This document shows positions 17,320-27,437 of a stretch of 57,099 bases of DNA, in pieces; the first letter of the stretch is position 1; the number at the start of each line of letters is the position of its first letter. The DNA lies in assembly GCF_001500065.1 (NCBI RefSeq), contig NZ_LQIN01000017.1, positions 1 to 57,099 on the forward strand, written 5' to 3'. The position numbers and the translations under genes are program-made. This DNA is from Mycobacterium sp. IS-3022. Lineage in GTDB: Bacteria > Actinomycetota > Actinomycetes > Mycobacteriales > Mycobacteriaceae. Below the pieces are notes generated by a model, which did not search any database, was not told where the DNA came from, and saw nothing but the letters and a program-made list of their open reading frames with translations.

Positions 17320-18126
17320 GTGAGTTCGCTGATCGTCAGCACCGTCAACGTCAACGGGATCCGGGCCGCCGTCAAGCAGCGGTCTGCGCAGAACCTCGGG
17401 CTGTTGCCCTGGCTGGCCGAGACTCCCGCCGATGTGGTGTGCCTCCAGGAGACCCGGGCCGACGACGCGCAGTTGGCCGCGGCGTTGGCTCCGGCGCTGT
17501 CCGACGGTTGGCATCTGGCGTCCGCCGAACCGCATGTCAAGGGCCGCAGCGGGGTTGCCGTTCTGTCCCGGCACCCGATCGAGGCCGCGCGGCTGATCGA
17601 ATCCGAAGAATTCGGGTCGCACGGGCGGTACCTGGAGGCCGACACCGCTGGCCTGACGGTCGCCAGCCTCTACATCCAGACCGGCGAGGCCGACACCCCG
17701 CGACAGTTGGAGAAGGAGCGGTTCATGGCGGTGCTCGCCGCGCGGATGGCGACGCTGATGTGTGCGGGCCGCGACGCCGTCGTCTGCGGCGACTGGAACA
17801 TCGCCCACACCGAGAACGACATCAAGAACTGGAAGGGCAACATCAAGAAGTCGGGCTTCCTACCGGCCGAACGGCAGTGGCTCAGCGAGCTTCTCGGGAC
17901 GGGCTGGGTGGACGTGGTCCGCGAATTGCATCCCGATCAGCCTGGCCCGTACGCGTGGTGGTCGTGGCGGGGCCGCGCATTCGACAACGACGCGGGTTGG
18001 CGCATCGACTACCAGTTGGCGACGCCGGAGCTGGCGGGGCGTGCGGTGGCGGCACGGGTCGAGCGCGCGGCGGCGTACGCGCTGCGCTGGTCCGACCATG
18101 CGCCGGTGACGGTCGAATACCGATAG
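17320..18126 (+). CDS. xthA: Exodeoxyribonuclease III
   Basis: This 268-residue protein belongs to the ExoIII/APE1 endonuclease-exonuclease-phosphatase family, which cleaves abasic sites in base-excision repair. Motifs are VSTVNVNGIRAA, VCLQETRAD (metal-binding Glu), YIQTGE, CGDWNIAHTENDIKNWK (catalytic Asp and Asn) and WRIDYQLAT, ending in WSDHAPVTVEY with the catalytic Asp-His. The GTG start follows the divergent hydrolase gene by 59 bases. Thirty-seven bases separate its stop from ndh, so the two may be co-transcribed. Confidence 0.94.
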   Translation: MSSLIVSTVNVNGIRAAVKQRSAQNLGLLPWLAETPADVVCLQETRADDAQLAAALAPALSDGWHLASAEPHVKGRSGVAVLSRHPIEAARLIESEEFGSHGRYLEADTAGLTVASLYIQTGEADTPRQLEKERFMAVLAARMATLMCAGRDAVVCGDWNIAHTENDIKNWKGNIKKSGFLPAERQWLSELLGTGWVDVVRELHPDQPGPYAWWSWRGRAFDNDAGWRIDYQLATPELAGRAVAARVERAAAYALRWSDHAPVTVEYR

Positions 18127-18163
18127 GGTCGATGGATCCGGTGCGTCGGGAGGAGCGCAGGCC

Positions 18164-19522
18164 ATGACCGTAGACAACGAAGTGCCCCGCCGCCATCGCG
18201 TGGTCATCATCGGGTCGGGCTTCGGTGGCCTGTTCGCCGCCAAGCACCTCAAACGAGCCGACGTCGACGTCACGCTGATCGCCAAGACGACGCACCACCT
18301 GTTCCAGCCGCTGCTGTACCAGGTGGCGACGGGCATCCTGTCCGTCGGCGAGATCGCGCCGGCGACGCGAATCATCTTGCGCAAGCAGAAGAATGCCGAG
18401 GTGCTGCTCGGTGAGGTCGTCGGCGTCGACCTCGAGCACAAGACCGTGACCTCCAAGCTGCTCGACTGGGAGCGGGTGGTTCCCTTCGACAGCCTGATCG
18501 TGGCCGCCGGCGCGCAGCAGTCGTATTTCGGCAATGACCATTTCGAGGCGTTCGCCCCCGGCATGAAGACCATCGACGATGCCCTCGAACTACGGGGCCG
18601 CATCCTCGGCGCGTTCGAAGCGGCCGAGGTGACGACGTCGGCCGACGAACGGCAACGCCGGCTGACCTTTGTCGTCGTCGGTGGCGGACCGACCGGTGTC
18701 GAGGTGGTCGGGCAGATCGCCGAGCTCGCGGATCGGACCCTGACGGGGGCGTTCCGCGCCATCGACCCCACCGAGGCGCGGGTGATCCTGATCGAGGCCG
18801 CCGGCGCGGTGATGCCGCCGATGGGCCCCAAGCTCGGGCTCAAGGCGCAGCGTCGGCTGGAGAAGCTCGGTGTCGAGGTCAAGCTGAACACCATGGTGAC
18901 CGACGTGGACTACAAGGGTCTGACCGTCAAGGAGAAGGACGGATCCGAGTACCGGATCGAGTGCGCCGTCAAGGTCTGGTCGGCCGGCGTGCAGGCCAGC
19001 CCCCTCGGCAAGCTGGTCGCCGAGCAGTCCGACGGCACAGAGGTCGATCGAGCGGGCCGGGTGGTCGTCGAACCCGACCTCACCGTCAAGGGCCACCCGA
19101 ACGTCTTCGTGATCGGCGACCTGATGAGCGTGCCCGGCGTGCCGGGGCAGGCGCCGGGCGCGATTCAGGGCGCCAAGTACGCCACCAAGCTGATCAAGAG
19201 TGAACTCAAGGGTGCCGACCCGACGACCCGAAAACCGTTCAAGTACCTCGACAAAGGCAGCATGGCGACGGTGTCGCGGTTCTCGGCGGTATGCAAGGTC
19301 GGCAGGCTCGAGTTCGGCGGGTTCATCGCCTGGCTGGCCTGGCTCGGCCTGCATCTCTACTACCTCGTCGGCAGCCGCAACCGTATCGCCGCGGTGTTCT
19401 CCTGGTTCGTGACCTTCCTGGGCAGGGGCCGCGGGCAGATGACGATCACCGAGCGGTGGGTGTTCGCGCGGCGGGCGCTCGAACAGGTGCGGGACCAGGA
19501 GACTCCGCGCGCCATCGGGTGA
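18164..19522 (+). CDS. ndh: Type II NADH dehydrogenase
   Basis: This 452-residue flavoprotein is a non-proton-pumping NADH:menaquinone oxidoreductase at the inner face of the membrane. The FAD loop is VVIIGSGFGGLFAAKHL; the NADH loop is FVVVGGGPTGVEVVGQIAEL; NVFVIGDLMSVPG is the second FAD motif, followed by PGAIQGAKYA for quinone/FAD contact. Near the C-terminus, hydrophobic FGGFIAWLAWLGLHLYYLVG and the amphipathic end give membrane anchoring. The ATG follows GGGAGGAGC. It matches mycobacterial Ndh/NdhA in length; which paralog is orthologous cannot be decided here. Confidence 0.94.
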   Translation: MTVDNEVPRRHRVVIIGSGFGGLFAAKHLKRADVDVTLIAKTTHHLFQPLLYQVATGILSVGEIAPATRIILRKQKNAEVLLGEVVGVDLEHKTVTSKLLDWERVVPFDSLIVAAGAQQSYFGNDHFEAFAPGMKTIDDALELRGRILGAFEAAEVTTSADERQRRLTFVVVGGGPTGVEVVGQIAELADRTLTGAFRAIDPTEARVILIEAAGAVMPPMGPKLGLKAQRRLEKLGVEVKLNTMVTDVDYKGLTVKEKDGSEYRIECAVKVWSAGVQASPLGKLVAEQSDGTEVDRAGRVVVEPDLTVKGHPNVFVIGDLMSVPGVPGQAPGAIQGAKYATKLIKSELKGADPTTRKPFKYLDKGSMATVSRFSAVCKVGRLEFGGFIAWLAWLGLHLYYLVGSRNRIAAVFSWFVTFLGRGRGQMTITERWVFARRALEQVRDQETPRAIG

Positions 19523-19533
19523 CAAATCGCCTC

Positions 19534-19557
19534 CGCCGAACGTCGGTTACCGTCACG
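19534..19557 (+). repeat. 24-base motif shared with the deoA leader
   Basis: The bases read CGCCGAACGTCGGTTACCG plus TCACG, and 22 of 24 positions match the stretch at 35268-35291 upstream of deoA. Both copies lie just after the preceding stop codon and 75-100 bases before a same-strand start codon. They could be a shared regulator site or promoter element, or an intergenic repeat. Confidence 0.5.
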
Positions 19558-19616
19558 CACAACCCCGGTGAGGCGTGCATCAAGCCCACACTCGCAGCCG
19601 TCGCGGTGCCGCATGA

Positions 19617-20648
<1,032 letters not shown>

Positions 20649-20666
20649 AGTGTTGGGGAGGCTGGC

Positions 20667-21701
20667 ATGACCCATGCCGAGCCGGACGACAAGCCGGGGT
20701 TCGTCGATCGGTTCCGGGCGCGGTATCGCTGGTTCGACCACGCCATGCGAGCGCAGGAGCGCTACAAGGACAGTAAGGGCGACTTCTACGCGGCCGGCAT
20801 CACCTACTTCACGATCTTCGCGCTGTTCCCCTTGCTGATGGTCGGCTTCGCCATCGCCGGTTTCATCCTGGCCAGCCAGCCGGAGCTGCTCGCCGAGATC
20901 CAGGATCGGATCAGGGCGTCGGTGTCAGGTGACTCCGGCACCCAACTGGTGGAGCTGATGGACTCGGCGATCGAGTCCCGCACCTCGGTCGGAGTCATCG
21001 GCTTGCTCGCCGCGGTCTGGGCGGGGCTGGGCTGGATGGCGAATCTGCGCGAGGCGCTGAGCCAGATGTGGGGCCTGACGCGCGGGGAGCCCAAAGGCTT
21101 CCTGCGCACCAAGCTGTCGGACCTGACGGCGATCGCCGGCCTGTTCCTCGCGATCGCACTCACTGTCGCGCTGACCGTGGTCAGCAGTTCCGGTTTGGCG
21201 CGCAAAGCGGTGGAATGGGTTGGGCTGCAGGATGTCCCGGGCATGAGCGTGCTGTTGCGGTCGGTTTCGCTGTTGGTTTCGGTGTTGATCAGCTGGCTGC
21301 TGTTCACCTGGATCATCTCGCGGCTGCCCCGCGAATCCGTCAGCTTCCGCTCCGCGCTACGAGCCGGGCTGTTGGCGGCGGTGGCGTTCGAGATCTTCAA
21401 GCAGGTGGCGTCGATCTATCTGCAGTCGGTCGTGACCGGCCCGGCGGGGGCGACCTTCGGCCCGGTGCTGGGCCTGATGGTGTTCGCCTACATCACGTCG
21501 CGTCTCATCCTGTTCGCCACAGCGTGGGCCGCCACGTCGACCGAAAACCTCGAGGCCGCGCCCGTCGAACCGCCGGGCCTCGCCCGGATCGCGCCGCGGG
21601 TGCAGGTGCATGAGGGCGTCGGCGTGGGCGGTGTGCTGACCGCCGCTATGGTGGGAGCGCTTGGCGCGCTGGGGATTTCGCGCTGGACCCGCGATCGCTA
21701 G
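20667..21701 (+). CDS. YihY/UPF0761-family inner membrane protein
   Basis: This 344-residue protein of the YihY/virulence factor BrkB family has the family signature DFYAAGITYFTIFALFPLLMVGFAIAG in its first membrane segment (partial: GDFYAAGITYF). VGVIGLLAAVWAGLGWMANL is the second, then helices around LFLAIALTVALTV, LVSVLISWLLFTWII, and GPVLGLMVFAYITSRLILFA. Six membrane helices are expected. The family was once called RNase BN, an assignment later withdrawn; function is unknown. It corresponds to Rv3335c downstream of trpS. Confidence 0.88.
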   Translation: MTHAEPDDKPGFVDRFRARYRWFDHAMRAQERYKDSKGDFYAAGITYFTIFALFPLLMVGFAIAGFILASQPELLAEIQDRIRASVSGDSGTQLVELMDSAIESRTSVGVIGLLAAVWAGLGWMANLREALSQMWGLTRGEPKGFLRTKLSDLTAIAGLFLAIALTVALTVVSSSGLARKAVEWVGLQDVPGMSVLLRSVSLLVSVLISWLLFTWIISRLPRESVSFRSALRAGLLAAVAFEIFKQVASIYLQSVVTGPAGATFGPVLGLMVFAYITSRLILFATAWAATSTENLEAAPVEPPGLARIAPRVQVHEGVGVGGVLTAAMVGALGALGISRWTRDR

Positions 21702-22012
21702 CTGACCGCTTTGAGCCCGACCACACAGCCGATGATGCCGACGATCAACAAAACCTTGATCGCCGACGCACTTTCGGCTCCGGTGAGCATCGCGTAGGCG
21801 ACGGTCAGCGCAGCGCCGATGCCGACCCAGACCGCATAACTGGTGCCGGGGGGCAAGCTGCGCATCGCGAAGCCCAGGCCGACCATCGACAGCACCAGTG
21901 CCACCAGGAACACCGCCGACGGGCCCACGCGGGTGAAGCCCTCCGTTTTGCTGAGCGCGGACGCCCACACCGCTTCAAGAACCCCCGACACGACCAGAAT
22001 CAACCAAGCCAT
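21698..22012 (-). CDS. SMR-family guanidinium exporter (Gdx/SugE-like)
   Basis: This 104-residue protein has four transmembrane helices and the small multidrug resistance fold. MAWLILVVSGVLEAVWASAL carries the central membrane Glu (residue 13) and the E-xx-W spacing of SugE/Gdx proteins, followed by KTEGFTR and SLPPGTSYAVWVGIGAALT. Gdx proteins exchange guanidinium for protons (established for that subtype). Immediately upstream is a sequence matching a guanidine-III riboswitch, which strongly supports this role. The ATG at 22012 is chosen because homology begins there; GTG at 22015 is possible. The stop overlaps the YihY stop by four bases. Confidence 0.88.
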   Translation of the reverse strand: MAWLILVVSGVLEAVWASALSKTEGFTRVGPSAVFLVALVLSMVGLGFAMRSLPPGTSYAVWVGIGAALTVAYAMLTGAESASAIKVLLIVGIIGCVVGLKAVS

Positions 22013-22026
22013 CACACAACTCCGTC

Positions 22027-22069
22027 GGCGCCGTCTTGTCGCTGGCCGGGTACGGTGCCCCTCGTCCGG
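22027..22069 (-). promoter_or_regulatory. Guanidine-III riboswitch (ykkC-III)
   Basis: On the minus strand the bases run CCGGACGAGGGGCACCGTAC, then CCGGCCAGCGACAAGACGGC and GCC. This follows closely the guanidine-III aptamer known from Thermobifida (CCGGACGAGG..CCGTACCCGG..ACAAGACGGCGC, recalled). The pseudoknot partners CACCGT/GCACCGT and ACGGCGC are present with one A-C mismatch. The aptamer ends 14 bases before the SMR gene ATG, directly against the likely ribosome site GACGGAG, so control is probably translational. Guanidine binding should increase exporter synthesis. Confidence 0.88.
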
Positions 22070-22128
22070 ATCGCATGGTTCACATGCCAATCGCTGTCCA
22101 CGGTAGCAAAGGAGTAGCGTCCCCCTGC

Positions 22129-23085
22129 GTGGCGTTGTCGACACCGTGGTCCCGTCGGATGGGGCTGGAGGCGCCGATCGTCAATGCTCCGATGGGCGGA
22201 GCGGCAGGCGGTGCCCTGGCCGCGGCGGTGTCCCGGGCGGGCGGGCTCGGCATGATCGGGATGGGTAGTTCGGCGACGGCCGCGGGGCTGGCGGCCGAAC
22301 TGCCACACGTATCCGGGCTTTCCCATCCGTTCGGCATCGGGCTCGTGCACTGGGTGATGGCGGCCGAGCCCGACCTGCTGGAGGTCGCACTGTCGGCGAA
22401 GCCCGCCCTGTTGGCCGTGAGCTTCGGCGACGACTGGTCATGGGTGCGCGCAGCCCACGACGCGGGTGTGCCGGTGGCTGTGCAAGTGGCCGATGTGACC
22501 GCCGCGCGGCGCGCCGTGGACGCCGGTGTCGACGTGGTGGTGGCGCGCGGAGCCGAAGGGGGAGGGCACGGCGAGCCGCGCGTCGGCACCCTGCCGTTGC
22601 TCGCGGAGGTGCTTGACGAGGTGCCCGTGCCTGTGCTCGCCGCGGGCGGCATCGCCTCCGGCCGCGGGTTGGCCGCGGTTCTGGCCGCGGGAGCCGCCGG
22701 CGCGTGGCTCGGCACCGTGTTCACCACCTGCACCGAGGCTTCGACGTCGCCCGCTGCCCGGGTACCGCTTCTGGCGGCGCGCGCTGCCGACACGGTGACC
22801 ACGCGGGTCTTCGACGTGGCGCAGGAATACCCCTGGCCCGCAACGCTTCCCGAGCGGGTTCTACGCAACGATTTCGTGGACCGCTTCGATGGCCGCGAGG
22901 ACCGCCTCGATGCCGACGCCCGCGCGGCCCTCGCCGCGGCGGTCGCTGCCGAGGACTATCGAGTGGCGCCCGTCAACGCCGGACAGGGCGTGGGCATGGT
23001 GCGTGAACCGCGGTCGGCCGCCGAGGTCATCGAATCGCTGTGCGCCGAGGCCGAGCTACTGCTGCGCCCGTGGGGCCAGGTTTAG
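22129..23085 (+). CDS. Nitronate monooxygenase (2-nitropropane dioxygenase family)
   Basis: About 318 residues of an FMN TIM barrel. [33 protein letters not shown] is the N-terminal FMN region (parts: [10 protein letters not shown]). [16 protein letters not shown] carries the catalytic-region His, and [23 protein letters not shown] and [14 protein letters not shown] form the phosphate site. The GTG at 22129 follows AAAGGAG and avoids overlap with the riboswitch on the other strand; the frame is open upstream to 22036 and ATGs at 22075 and 22084 are alternatives. Such enzymes oxidise alkyl nitronates such as propionate-3-nitronate. It is divergent from the SMR gene. Confidence 0.85.
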   Translation: MALSTPWSRRMGLEAPIVNAPMGGAAGGALAAAVSRAGGLGMIGMGSSATAAGLAAELPHVSGLSHPFGIGLVHWVMAAEPDLLEVALSAKPALLAVSFGDDWSWVRAAHDAGVPVAVQVADVTAARRAVDAGVDVVVARGAEGGGHGEPRVGTLPLLAEVLDEVPVPVLAAGGIASGRGLAAVLAAGAAGAWLGTVFTTCTEASTSPAARVPLLAARAADTVTTRVFDVAQEYPWPATLPERVLRNDFVDRFDGREDRLDADARAALAAAVAAEDYRVAPVNAGQGVGMVREPRSAAEVIESLCAEAELLLRPWGQV

Positions 23086-24302
23086 TGCTGTGGTCGCCGG
23101 TTCAGTGACCGGGCGCCCATGATCAACCCGAACACGATCACGCTGCCGGCCACCGCGACGCCGACCCGCACCGGCATCGCGTCGACGTCCGACAGCATCG
23201 GCGCGGCGTTGACTGCCGGATTCGCGCCGTCGGCCTCCGGCTTGGGGTCGAGCGACGGGTCCGGCTCGATCAAGGTGCCCACGCTGGTGCCCGGGGGCGT
23301 CGCGAAGCCGTAATCGAGCAGATGTGCAGCCTGCGCCCACGGGGCGATCGGCTGGCGGGTGCCCTTCAGGAGCACGGCGACGAGTCGGCGGCCGTCCCGG
23401 TCGGCCGCGCCGACGAAGGTCTGGCCGGCGTCGTCGGTGTAACCGGTCTTACCGCCCATCGCGCCGGGGTAGTTGAGCAGCAGCTTGTTGTCGTTCTCGA
23501 TCGGATATCCGGCATCACCGCGGCCGGGGAAGTCGAACGTCTTGGTGGACACGATGTCGGCGAAGATCGGGTTGCGCCAGGCGTAGCGGTAGAACAGGGC
23601 CATGTCGTAGGCCGATGTGCTCATGCCGGGACCGTCGAGGCCGGACGGCGTCGCCACCCGGGTGTCGAGGCCGCCCAGCTTGTGGGCCAGGTCGTTGAGT
23701 TTCTTCAGTGTGGCGTCCCAGCCGCCGAGTTGGCGCGCCAGCGCGTATGCGGCGTCGTTGCCCGAGTACATCAGCAACCCGTGCAGCAGGTCGTTGATCG
23801 AGTAGTGGCCTCCTTCGCCGACTCCGACCTTGGTGCCTTCCTGGCTGGCGTCCTCGGCGGTGCCCGGCACGACGCGGTGGATGGGCAATTCCTTGATCGC
23901 CTGCATGGCGGTCAGCACCTTGATGATGCTGGCGGGCCGGTGCCTGCCGTGCGGGTCCTTGGCCGCGATGACGTCGCCGGTGTCGAGGTCGGCGACCAGC
24001 CATGCCTCGGCCGAGACGTCGTTGGGCAGCGGCGGCGTCCCCGGCGCGGTGATGATGCCGCAGCCGGACAACTTTTCGCCGCCCATCGGTGTGGCGGGCA
24101 CCGGCAGCGGAGCGGGCGGCGCCTCACCGGGTTTGGGCACCTCGGAGGCGTCGACCGCAGGCGGGGTGACCTCGCGGTACGGGCACGCGCTGGCCTCCGG
24201 CGCCGCTGGCGGCTGAGCACTTGCCACAGCGGGCGCGGCGGCCACGAACAAGGCCGCTGCCAGCACGGCGGCGCGGTTCATCGAATTTCGAAACTTCGCC
24301 AT
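23082..24302 (-). CDS. dacB1: D-alanyl-D-alanine carboxypeptidase (DacB1-type, PBP5 family)
   Basis: This 406-residue penicillin-binding protein trims the terminal D-Ala from peptidoglycan stem peptides outside the membrane. A signal peptide (residues 1-29) ends at ASA-QP. A Pro-rich spacer follows. The catalytic motifs are SIIK (Ser125-Lys128), SGN (180-182) and KTG (285-287). A C-terminal hydrophobic segment [18 protein letters not shown] followed by RSLNRR is a membrane anchor. It matches M. tuberculosis DacB1 (Rv3330) in length and architecture. The stop overlaps the nitronate monooxygenase stop by four bases. A direct repeat upstream may be a regulator site. Confidence 0.94.
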   Translation of the reverse strand: MAKFRNSMNRAAVLAAALFVAAAPAVASAQPPAAPEASACPYREVTPPAVDASEVPKPGEAPPAPLPVPATPMGGEKLSGCGIITAPGTPPLPNDVSAEAWLVADLDTGDVIAAKDPHGRHRPASIIKVLTAMQAIKELPIHRVVPGTAEDASQEGTKVGVGEGGHYSINDLLHGLLMYSGNDAAYALARQLGGWDATLKKLNDLAHKLGGLDTRVATPSGLDGPGMSTSAYDMALFYRYAWRNPIFADIVSTKTFDFPGRGDAGYPIENDNKLLLNYPGAMGGKTGYTDDAGQTFVGAADRDGRRLVAVLLKGTRQPIAPWAQAAHLLDYGFATPPGTSVGTLIEPDPSLDPKPEADGANPAVNAAPMLSDVDAMPVRVGVAVAGSVIVFGLIMGARSLNRRPQH

Positions 24303-24348
24303 CGAGCGCAGATTAAGGCGTCGGCGCGACGATCCCGCGGAGGCGCGC

Positions 24349-24389
24349 TGTGACTGGTGTTACTCAAGTTTCATTTGTGACTGGTGTTA
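24349..24389. promoter_or_regulatory. Direct repeat upstream of dacB1
   Basis: TGTGACTGGTGTTA occurs at 24349-24362 and again, identical, at 24376-24389, a 27-base period. On the dacB1 coding strand each reads TAACACCAGTCACA. The repeats lie 47-87 bases upstream of dacB1; the second overlaps the stop codon of the SMP-30-like gene. Spaced identical direct repeats with AAC/CAC half-sites resemble response-regulator sites; MtrA, which governs mycobacterial cell-wall genes, is one candidate (inference). Confidence 0.45.
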
Positions 24390-25388
24390 GACGGGGAGCG
24401 CACAGTGCGCGACGGCCGGGAAACCGATGCAGCCCATCCACAGTCGGCCGCCGGCCTCGACCAGGCCGGTGACCATGCCGAACTGCGGGTGTTCGGTGCG
24501 CAAGCCGGCGACGACTTCGCCGTTGTCGGGATCGAAGGCCACCGCCCACACCTCGGGTTTGATCTGGGGTTGCAGTGTGTCGGGCAGCTTCCACAGCAGC
24601 TTGCGCAGGGCCGGCCAGCGCGGCGCGAGCCATTCGGCGGCGGCGTTGAGCGGTGAGACCATCGCGCACCAGATGCGGCCGTCCGCGCCGGTGGACAGGT
24701 TGTCCGGGTGGCCGGGCAGGTTCTCCCGAAGCGGCGTCACCGTGCCGGCGCGCTCCCCGGTCAGCCAGAACTTCGACAGCCGGCGTCCCATCGTCTCGGC
24801 GAACACCAACGCCGACCCGTCCGCGGTCGGCGTCACGCCGTTGGCGAAGTACAGACCCGGCACCGCGGTGAGCACGGTGCCGTCGGCGTCACGCCGGAAC
24901 AGGCTGCCGCGCGGCCGTGCCTCCATCACCGCGCCCTTGAAATGGGCATAGCTGAACGCACTCGTCGACTCGGTGAAATAGATTGTGCCATCGGGTGATT
25001 GGGTCACGTTCGAGCAGAACATCAATCGCCGGTCGTCGACCTCGGCGACGAGTGTCTCCAGTGTGCCGCTGGCCGGGTCCAGCGAGCGCAGGCCGCCGGG
25101 ACTGGTGCACACCAGGATTCGGCCGTCGTGGGCGACGTGCAGGCCGAGCGGGCGGCCTTCGGTCGTGGCGGCGACGACGGGGTCCCCGCCGTCGGCCGGG
25201 ATGCGCAGGATGCGGCCGTCGTCGACACCCGTCCAGACGGCGCCGTCGGCGTCGACGACCACGTCCTCGGGTGCGTTGCCCGGCAACGGGACGACGGTCA
25301 GCTCGGCCGGCGGCAGATCCGGCAGCGGGTCGACGGGCGGCGGCTGCCAGCGGACCGGATCGATCGGCGGCTTCTTCGAGGCGGGCAC
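24387..25388 (-). CDS. SMP-30/gluconolactonase or strictosidine-synthase-like beta-propeller
   Basis: This 333-residue beta-propeller shows repeated blades: GNAPEDVVVDADGAVWTGV, LGLHVAHDGRILVCT, CSNVTQSPDGTIYFTEST, GLYFANGVTPTADGSALVF and GHPDNLSTGADGRIWCA. These Glu, Asn and Asp positions bind the central metal in the SMP-30/strictosidine synthase superfamily. The Pro-rich N-terminus has no signal peptide, so it is cytosolic. Members are mostly lactonases; the substrate is unknown. It follows the aminotransferase gene on the same strand with 23 bases between stop and start. Confidence 0.82.
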   Translation of the reverse strand: MPASKKPPIDPVRWQPPPVDPLPDLPPAELTVVPLPGNAPEDVVVDADGAVWTGVDDGRILRIPADGGDPVVAATTEGRPLGLHVAHDGRILVCTSPGGLRSLDPASGTLETLVAEVDDRRLMFCSNVTQSPDGTIYFTESTSAFSYAHFKGAVMEARPRGSLFRRDADGTVLTAVPGLYFANGVTPTADGSALVFAETMGRRLSKFWLTGERAGTVTPLRENLPGHPDNLSTGADGRIWCAMVSPLNAAAEWLAPRWPALRKLLWKLPDTLQPQIKPEVWAVAFDPDNGEVVAGLRTEHPQFGMVTGLVEAGGRLWMGCIGFPAVAHCALPV

Positions 25389-25411
25389 GTCGCCGACGCT
25401 ACGCCGTCGGG

Positions 25412-26797
25412 TCAGAGCAGTCGGCCCGCTTCGTCGAGCACGCTGCGCATGATGTCGTAGATCGCCTCGAACTCCCTCGGACCGCTGATCAGCGGCGGCG
25501 CCAGCTGGACGACCGGGTCGCCGCGGTCGTCGGCCCGGCAGTAAAGCCCCGCCTCGAACAGCGCGGGGGTGAGAAAGCCACGGAGTAACCGCTCGGACTC
25601 CTCGTCGTCGAAGGTTTCCTTGGTTGCCTTGTCCTTGACCAACTCGATGCCGTAGAAGAAGCCTTCGCCGCGGACGTCGCCGACGATCGGCAGGTCGTAG
25701 AGCCGCTCGAGGGTGGCCCGCAGCCGCGGGGCATTCTCCTTGACGTGGTCGTTGAGGCCCTCACGCTCGAAGATGTCGAGGTTGGCCAGCGCCACCGCCG
25801 AGGACACCGGATGCCCGCCGAACGTGTAACCGTGGGCGAACGTCGTTTTGCCGTCGTTGAACGGCTCGAACAACCGGTCGCTGGCGATCATCGCGCCGAT
25901 CGGGGAGTAGCCCGACGTCAAACCCTTGGCGCAGGTGATGATGTCGGGCACATAGCCGAAGTCGTCACAGGCGAACATCGACCCGATCCGGCCGAACGCG
26001 CAGATGACCTCGTCGGAGACCAGCAGCACGTCGTATTCGTCGCAGATTTCGCGGACCCGCTCGAAATACCCTGGCGGAGGCGGGAAGCAGCCGCCGGCGT
26101 TCTGCACCGGTTCCAGGAAGACCGCCGCGACGGTGTCGGGTCCTTCGAACTCGATCGCTTCGGCGATCCGGTCCGCGCAATACTGCCCGAACGCCTTCTC
26201 GTCGCTTTGATACGGCGCGGGCGCCCGGTAGAAGTTCGTGTTCGGCACCCGGAATCCGCCGGGTGTCAGCGGCTCGAACGGTGCCTTGAACACCGGCAGA
26301 CCGGTGATGGCCAACGCGCCCTGCGGCGTGCCGTGGTAGGCGATCGACCGCGAAACAACCTTGTGCTTACCGGGTTTGCCGGTGAGCTTGAAATAGTTCT
26401 TGGCCAGCTTCCACGCCGATTCGACGGCCTCGCCGCCGCCGGTGGTGAAGAAGACCCGGTTCAGCTCGCCGGGCGCGTAGTCGGCTATCCGCTCGGCCAG
26501 TTCGATCGCGGTCGGCGTGGCGTAGGACCAGAGCGGGAAGAACGCCAGCTGCTCGGCCTGTTTGGCCGCGGCCTCGGCCAGTTCGTGGCGGCCGTGGCCC
26601 ACCTGGACGACGAAAAGCCCCGACAGCCCGTCGATGTAGCTCTTACCCTTGCTGTCCCAGATCGTGATGCCCTCGCCGCGGGTGATGATCGGCGGGGTGA
26701 TGTCGGCACCGTGCCGGGCGAAGTGGCCCCACAGGTGGCGGTGCGCTGTTGCGTCGAGATCGGTCGGAAAGTCTTGCGCGACTCCGGTTGTAGTCAC
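25412..26797 (-). CDS. Class III aminotransferase (Rv3329-type)
   Basis: This 461-residue PLP-dependent omega-aminotransferase has HLWGHFARHGADITPPIITRGEG, GLSGLFVVQVGHGR, TTGGGEAVESAWKLAKNY, the Asp of LVSDEVICAFGR and the PLP lysine in DIITCAKGLTSGY. GKTTFAHGYTFGGHPVSSA closes the active site. Likely substrates are diamines or omega-amino acids such as putrescine, GABA or beta-alanine with pyruvate as acceptor (inference from family and neighbours). The GTG start overlaps the stop of the Lrp regulator gene as GTGA, so they are coupled. It is the Rv3329 counterpart. Confidence 0.9.
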   Translation of the reverse strand: MTTTGVAQDFPTDLDATAHRHLWGHFARHGADITPPIITRGEGITIWDSKGKSYIDGLSGLFVVQVGHGRHELAEAAAKQAEQLAFFPLWSYATPTAIELAERIADYAPGELNRVFFTTGGGEAVESAWKLAKNYFKLTGKPGKHKVVSRSIAYHGTPQGALAITGLPVFKAPFEPLTPGGFRVPNTNFYRAPAPYQSDEKAFGQYCADRIAEAIEFEGPDTVAAVFLEPVQNAGGCFPPPPGYFERVREICDEYDVLLVSDEVICAFGRIGSMFACDDFGYVPDIITCAKGLTSGYSPIGAMIASDRLFEPFNDGKTTFAHGYTFGGHPVSSAVALANLDIFEREGLNDHVKENAPRLRATLERLYDLPIVGDVRGEGFFYGIELVKDKATKETFDDEESERLLRGFLTPALFEAGLYCRADDRGDPVVQLAPPLISGPREFEAIYDIMRSVLDEAGRLL

Positions 26798-27315
26798 CTT
26801 GTGCCCCAATTGTATTGCTGCTTGACGAGTTTCAGGTAGACCAGCGTCTCGGTGGACATCACTCCCGGCACGGCGCGGATCTGGGTGTTGAGCAGGTCGA
26901 GGAGCTCGTCGTCGTCCGCGCAGACGACTTCGATGATCGCGTCGAACGATCCCGCGGTCAGCACCACATAGTCGACGGATTCGATGGCGGCCAGCCTCTC
27001 GGCCACCTTGGTGGTGTCGCCGGTGCAGCGGATGCCGATCATCGCCTGCCGGGCGAAGCCCAACTGCATCGGGTCGGTGACGGCGACGATCTGCATGACG
27101 CCCGCGTCGACCATGCGTTGCACCCGCTGCCGTACGGCGGCTTCGGACAGCCCGACCGCCTTGCCGATGCCCGCATAAGAGCGCCGACCGTCCTGCTGGA
27201 GCTTCTCGATGATCTGCTTCGACAGGTCGTCGAGCTGGAACGCGGCGCCCGGTCGAGAGTGGTTGACGCGGAACGAAACGGGTCCGACGCCGTGCGTAGC
27301 ACCCGGAGTAGACAT
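26794..27315 (-). CDS. Lrp/AsnC-family regulator
   Basis: This 173-residue protein has an N-terminal helix-turn-helix LDDLSKQIIEKLQQDGRRSY followed by AGIGKAVGLSEAAVRQRVQRMVD. A RAM ligand-binding domain follows, with MQIVAVTDPMQLGFARQAMIGI and GSFDAIIEVVCADDDEL. About 27 extra residues precede the DNA-binding domain; the ATG at 27315 is taken as start. It sits between the aminotransferase gene it is coupled to and the divergent aldehyde dehydrogenase gene, so it probably controls both in response to an amine or amino acid. Confidence 0.9.
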   Translation of the reverse strand: MSTPGATHGVGPVSFRVNHSRPGAAFQLDDLSKQIIEKLQQDGRRSYAGIGKAVGLSEAAVRQRVQRMVDAGVMQIVAVTDPMQLGFARQAMIGIRCTGDTTKVAERLAAIESVDYVVLTAGSFDAIIEVVCADDDELLDLLNTQIRAVPGVMSTETLVYLKLVKQQYNWGTR

Positions 27316-27437
27316 GCCAGTGATTGTGCACGGAATCCGTCGTAGCGGGCAACCAACGGCCATGAAACCCTCGGCCAAGCGGCCTCAGGTAGCAAGAATG
27401 CGTAGCCTGATGCGGCCGCGCCGGATAGCGTGAAGCC

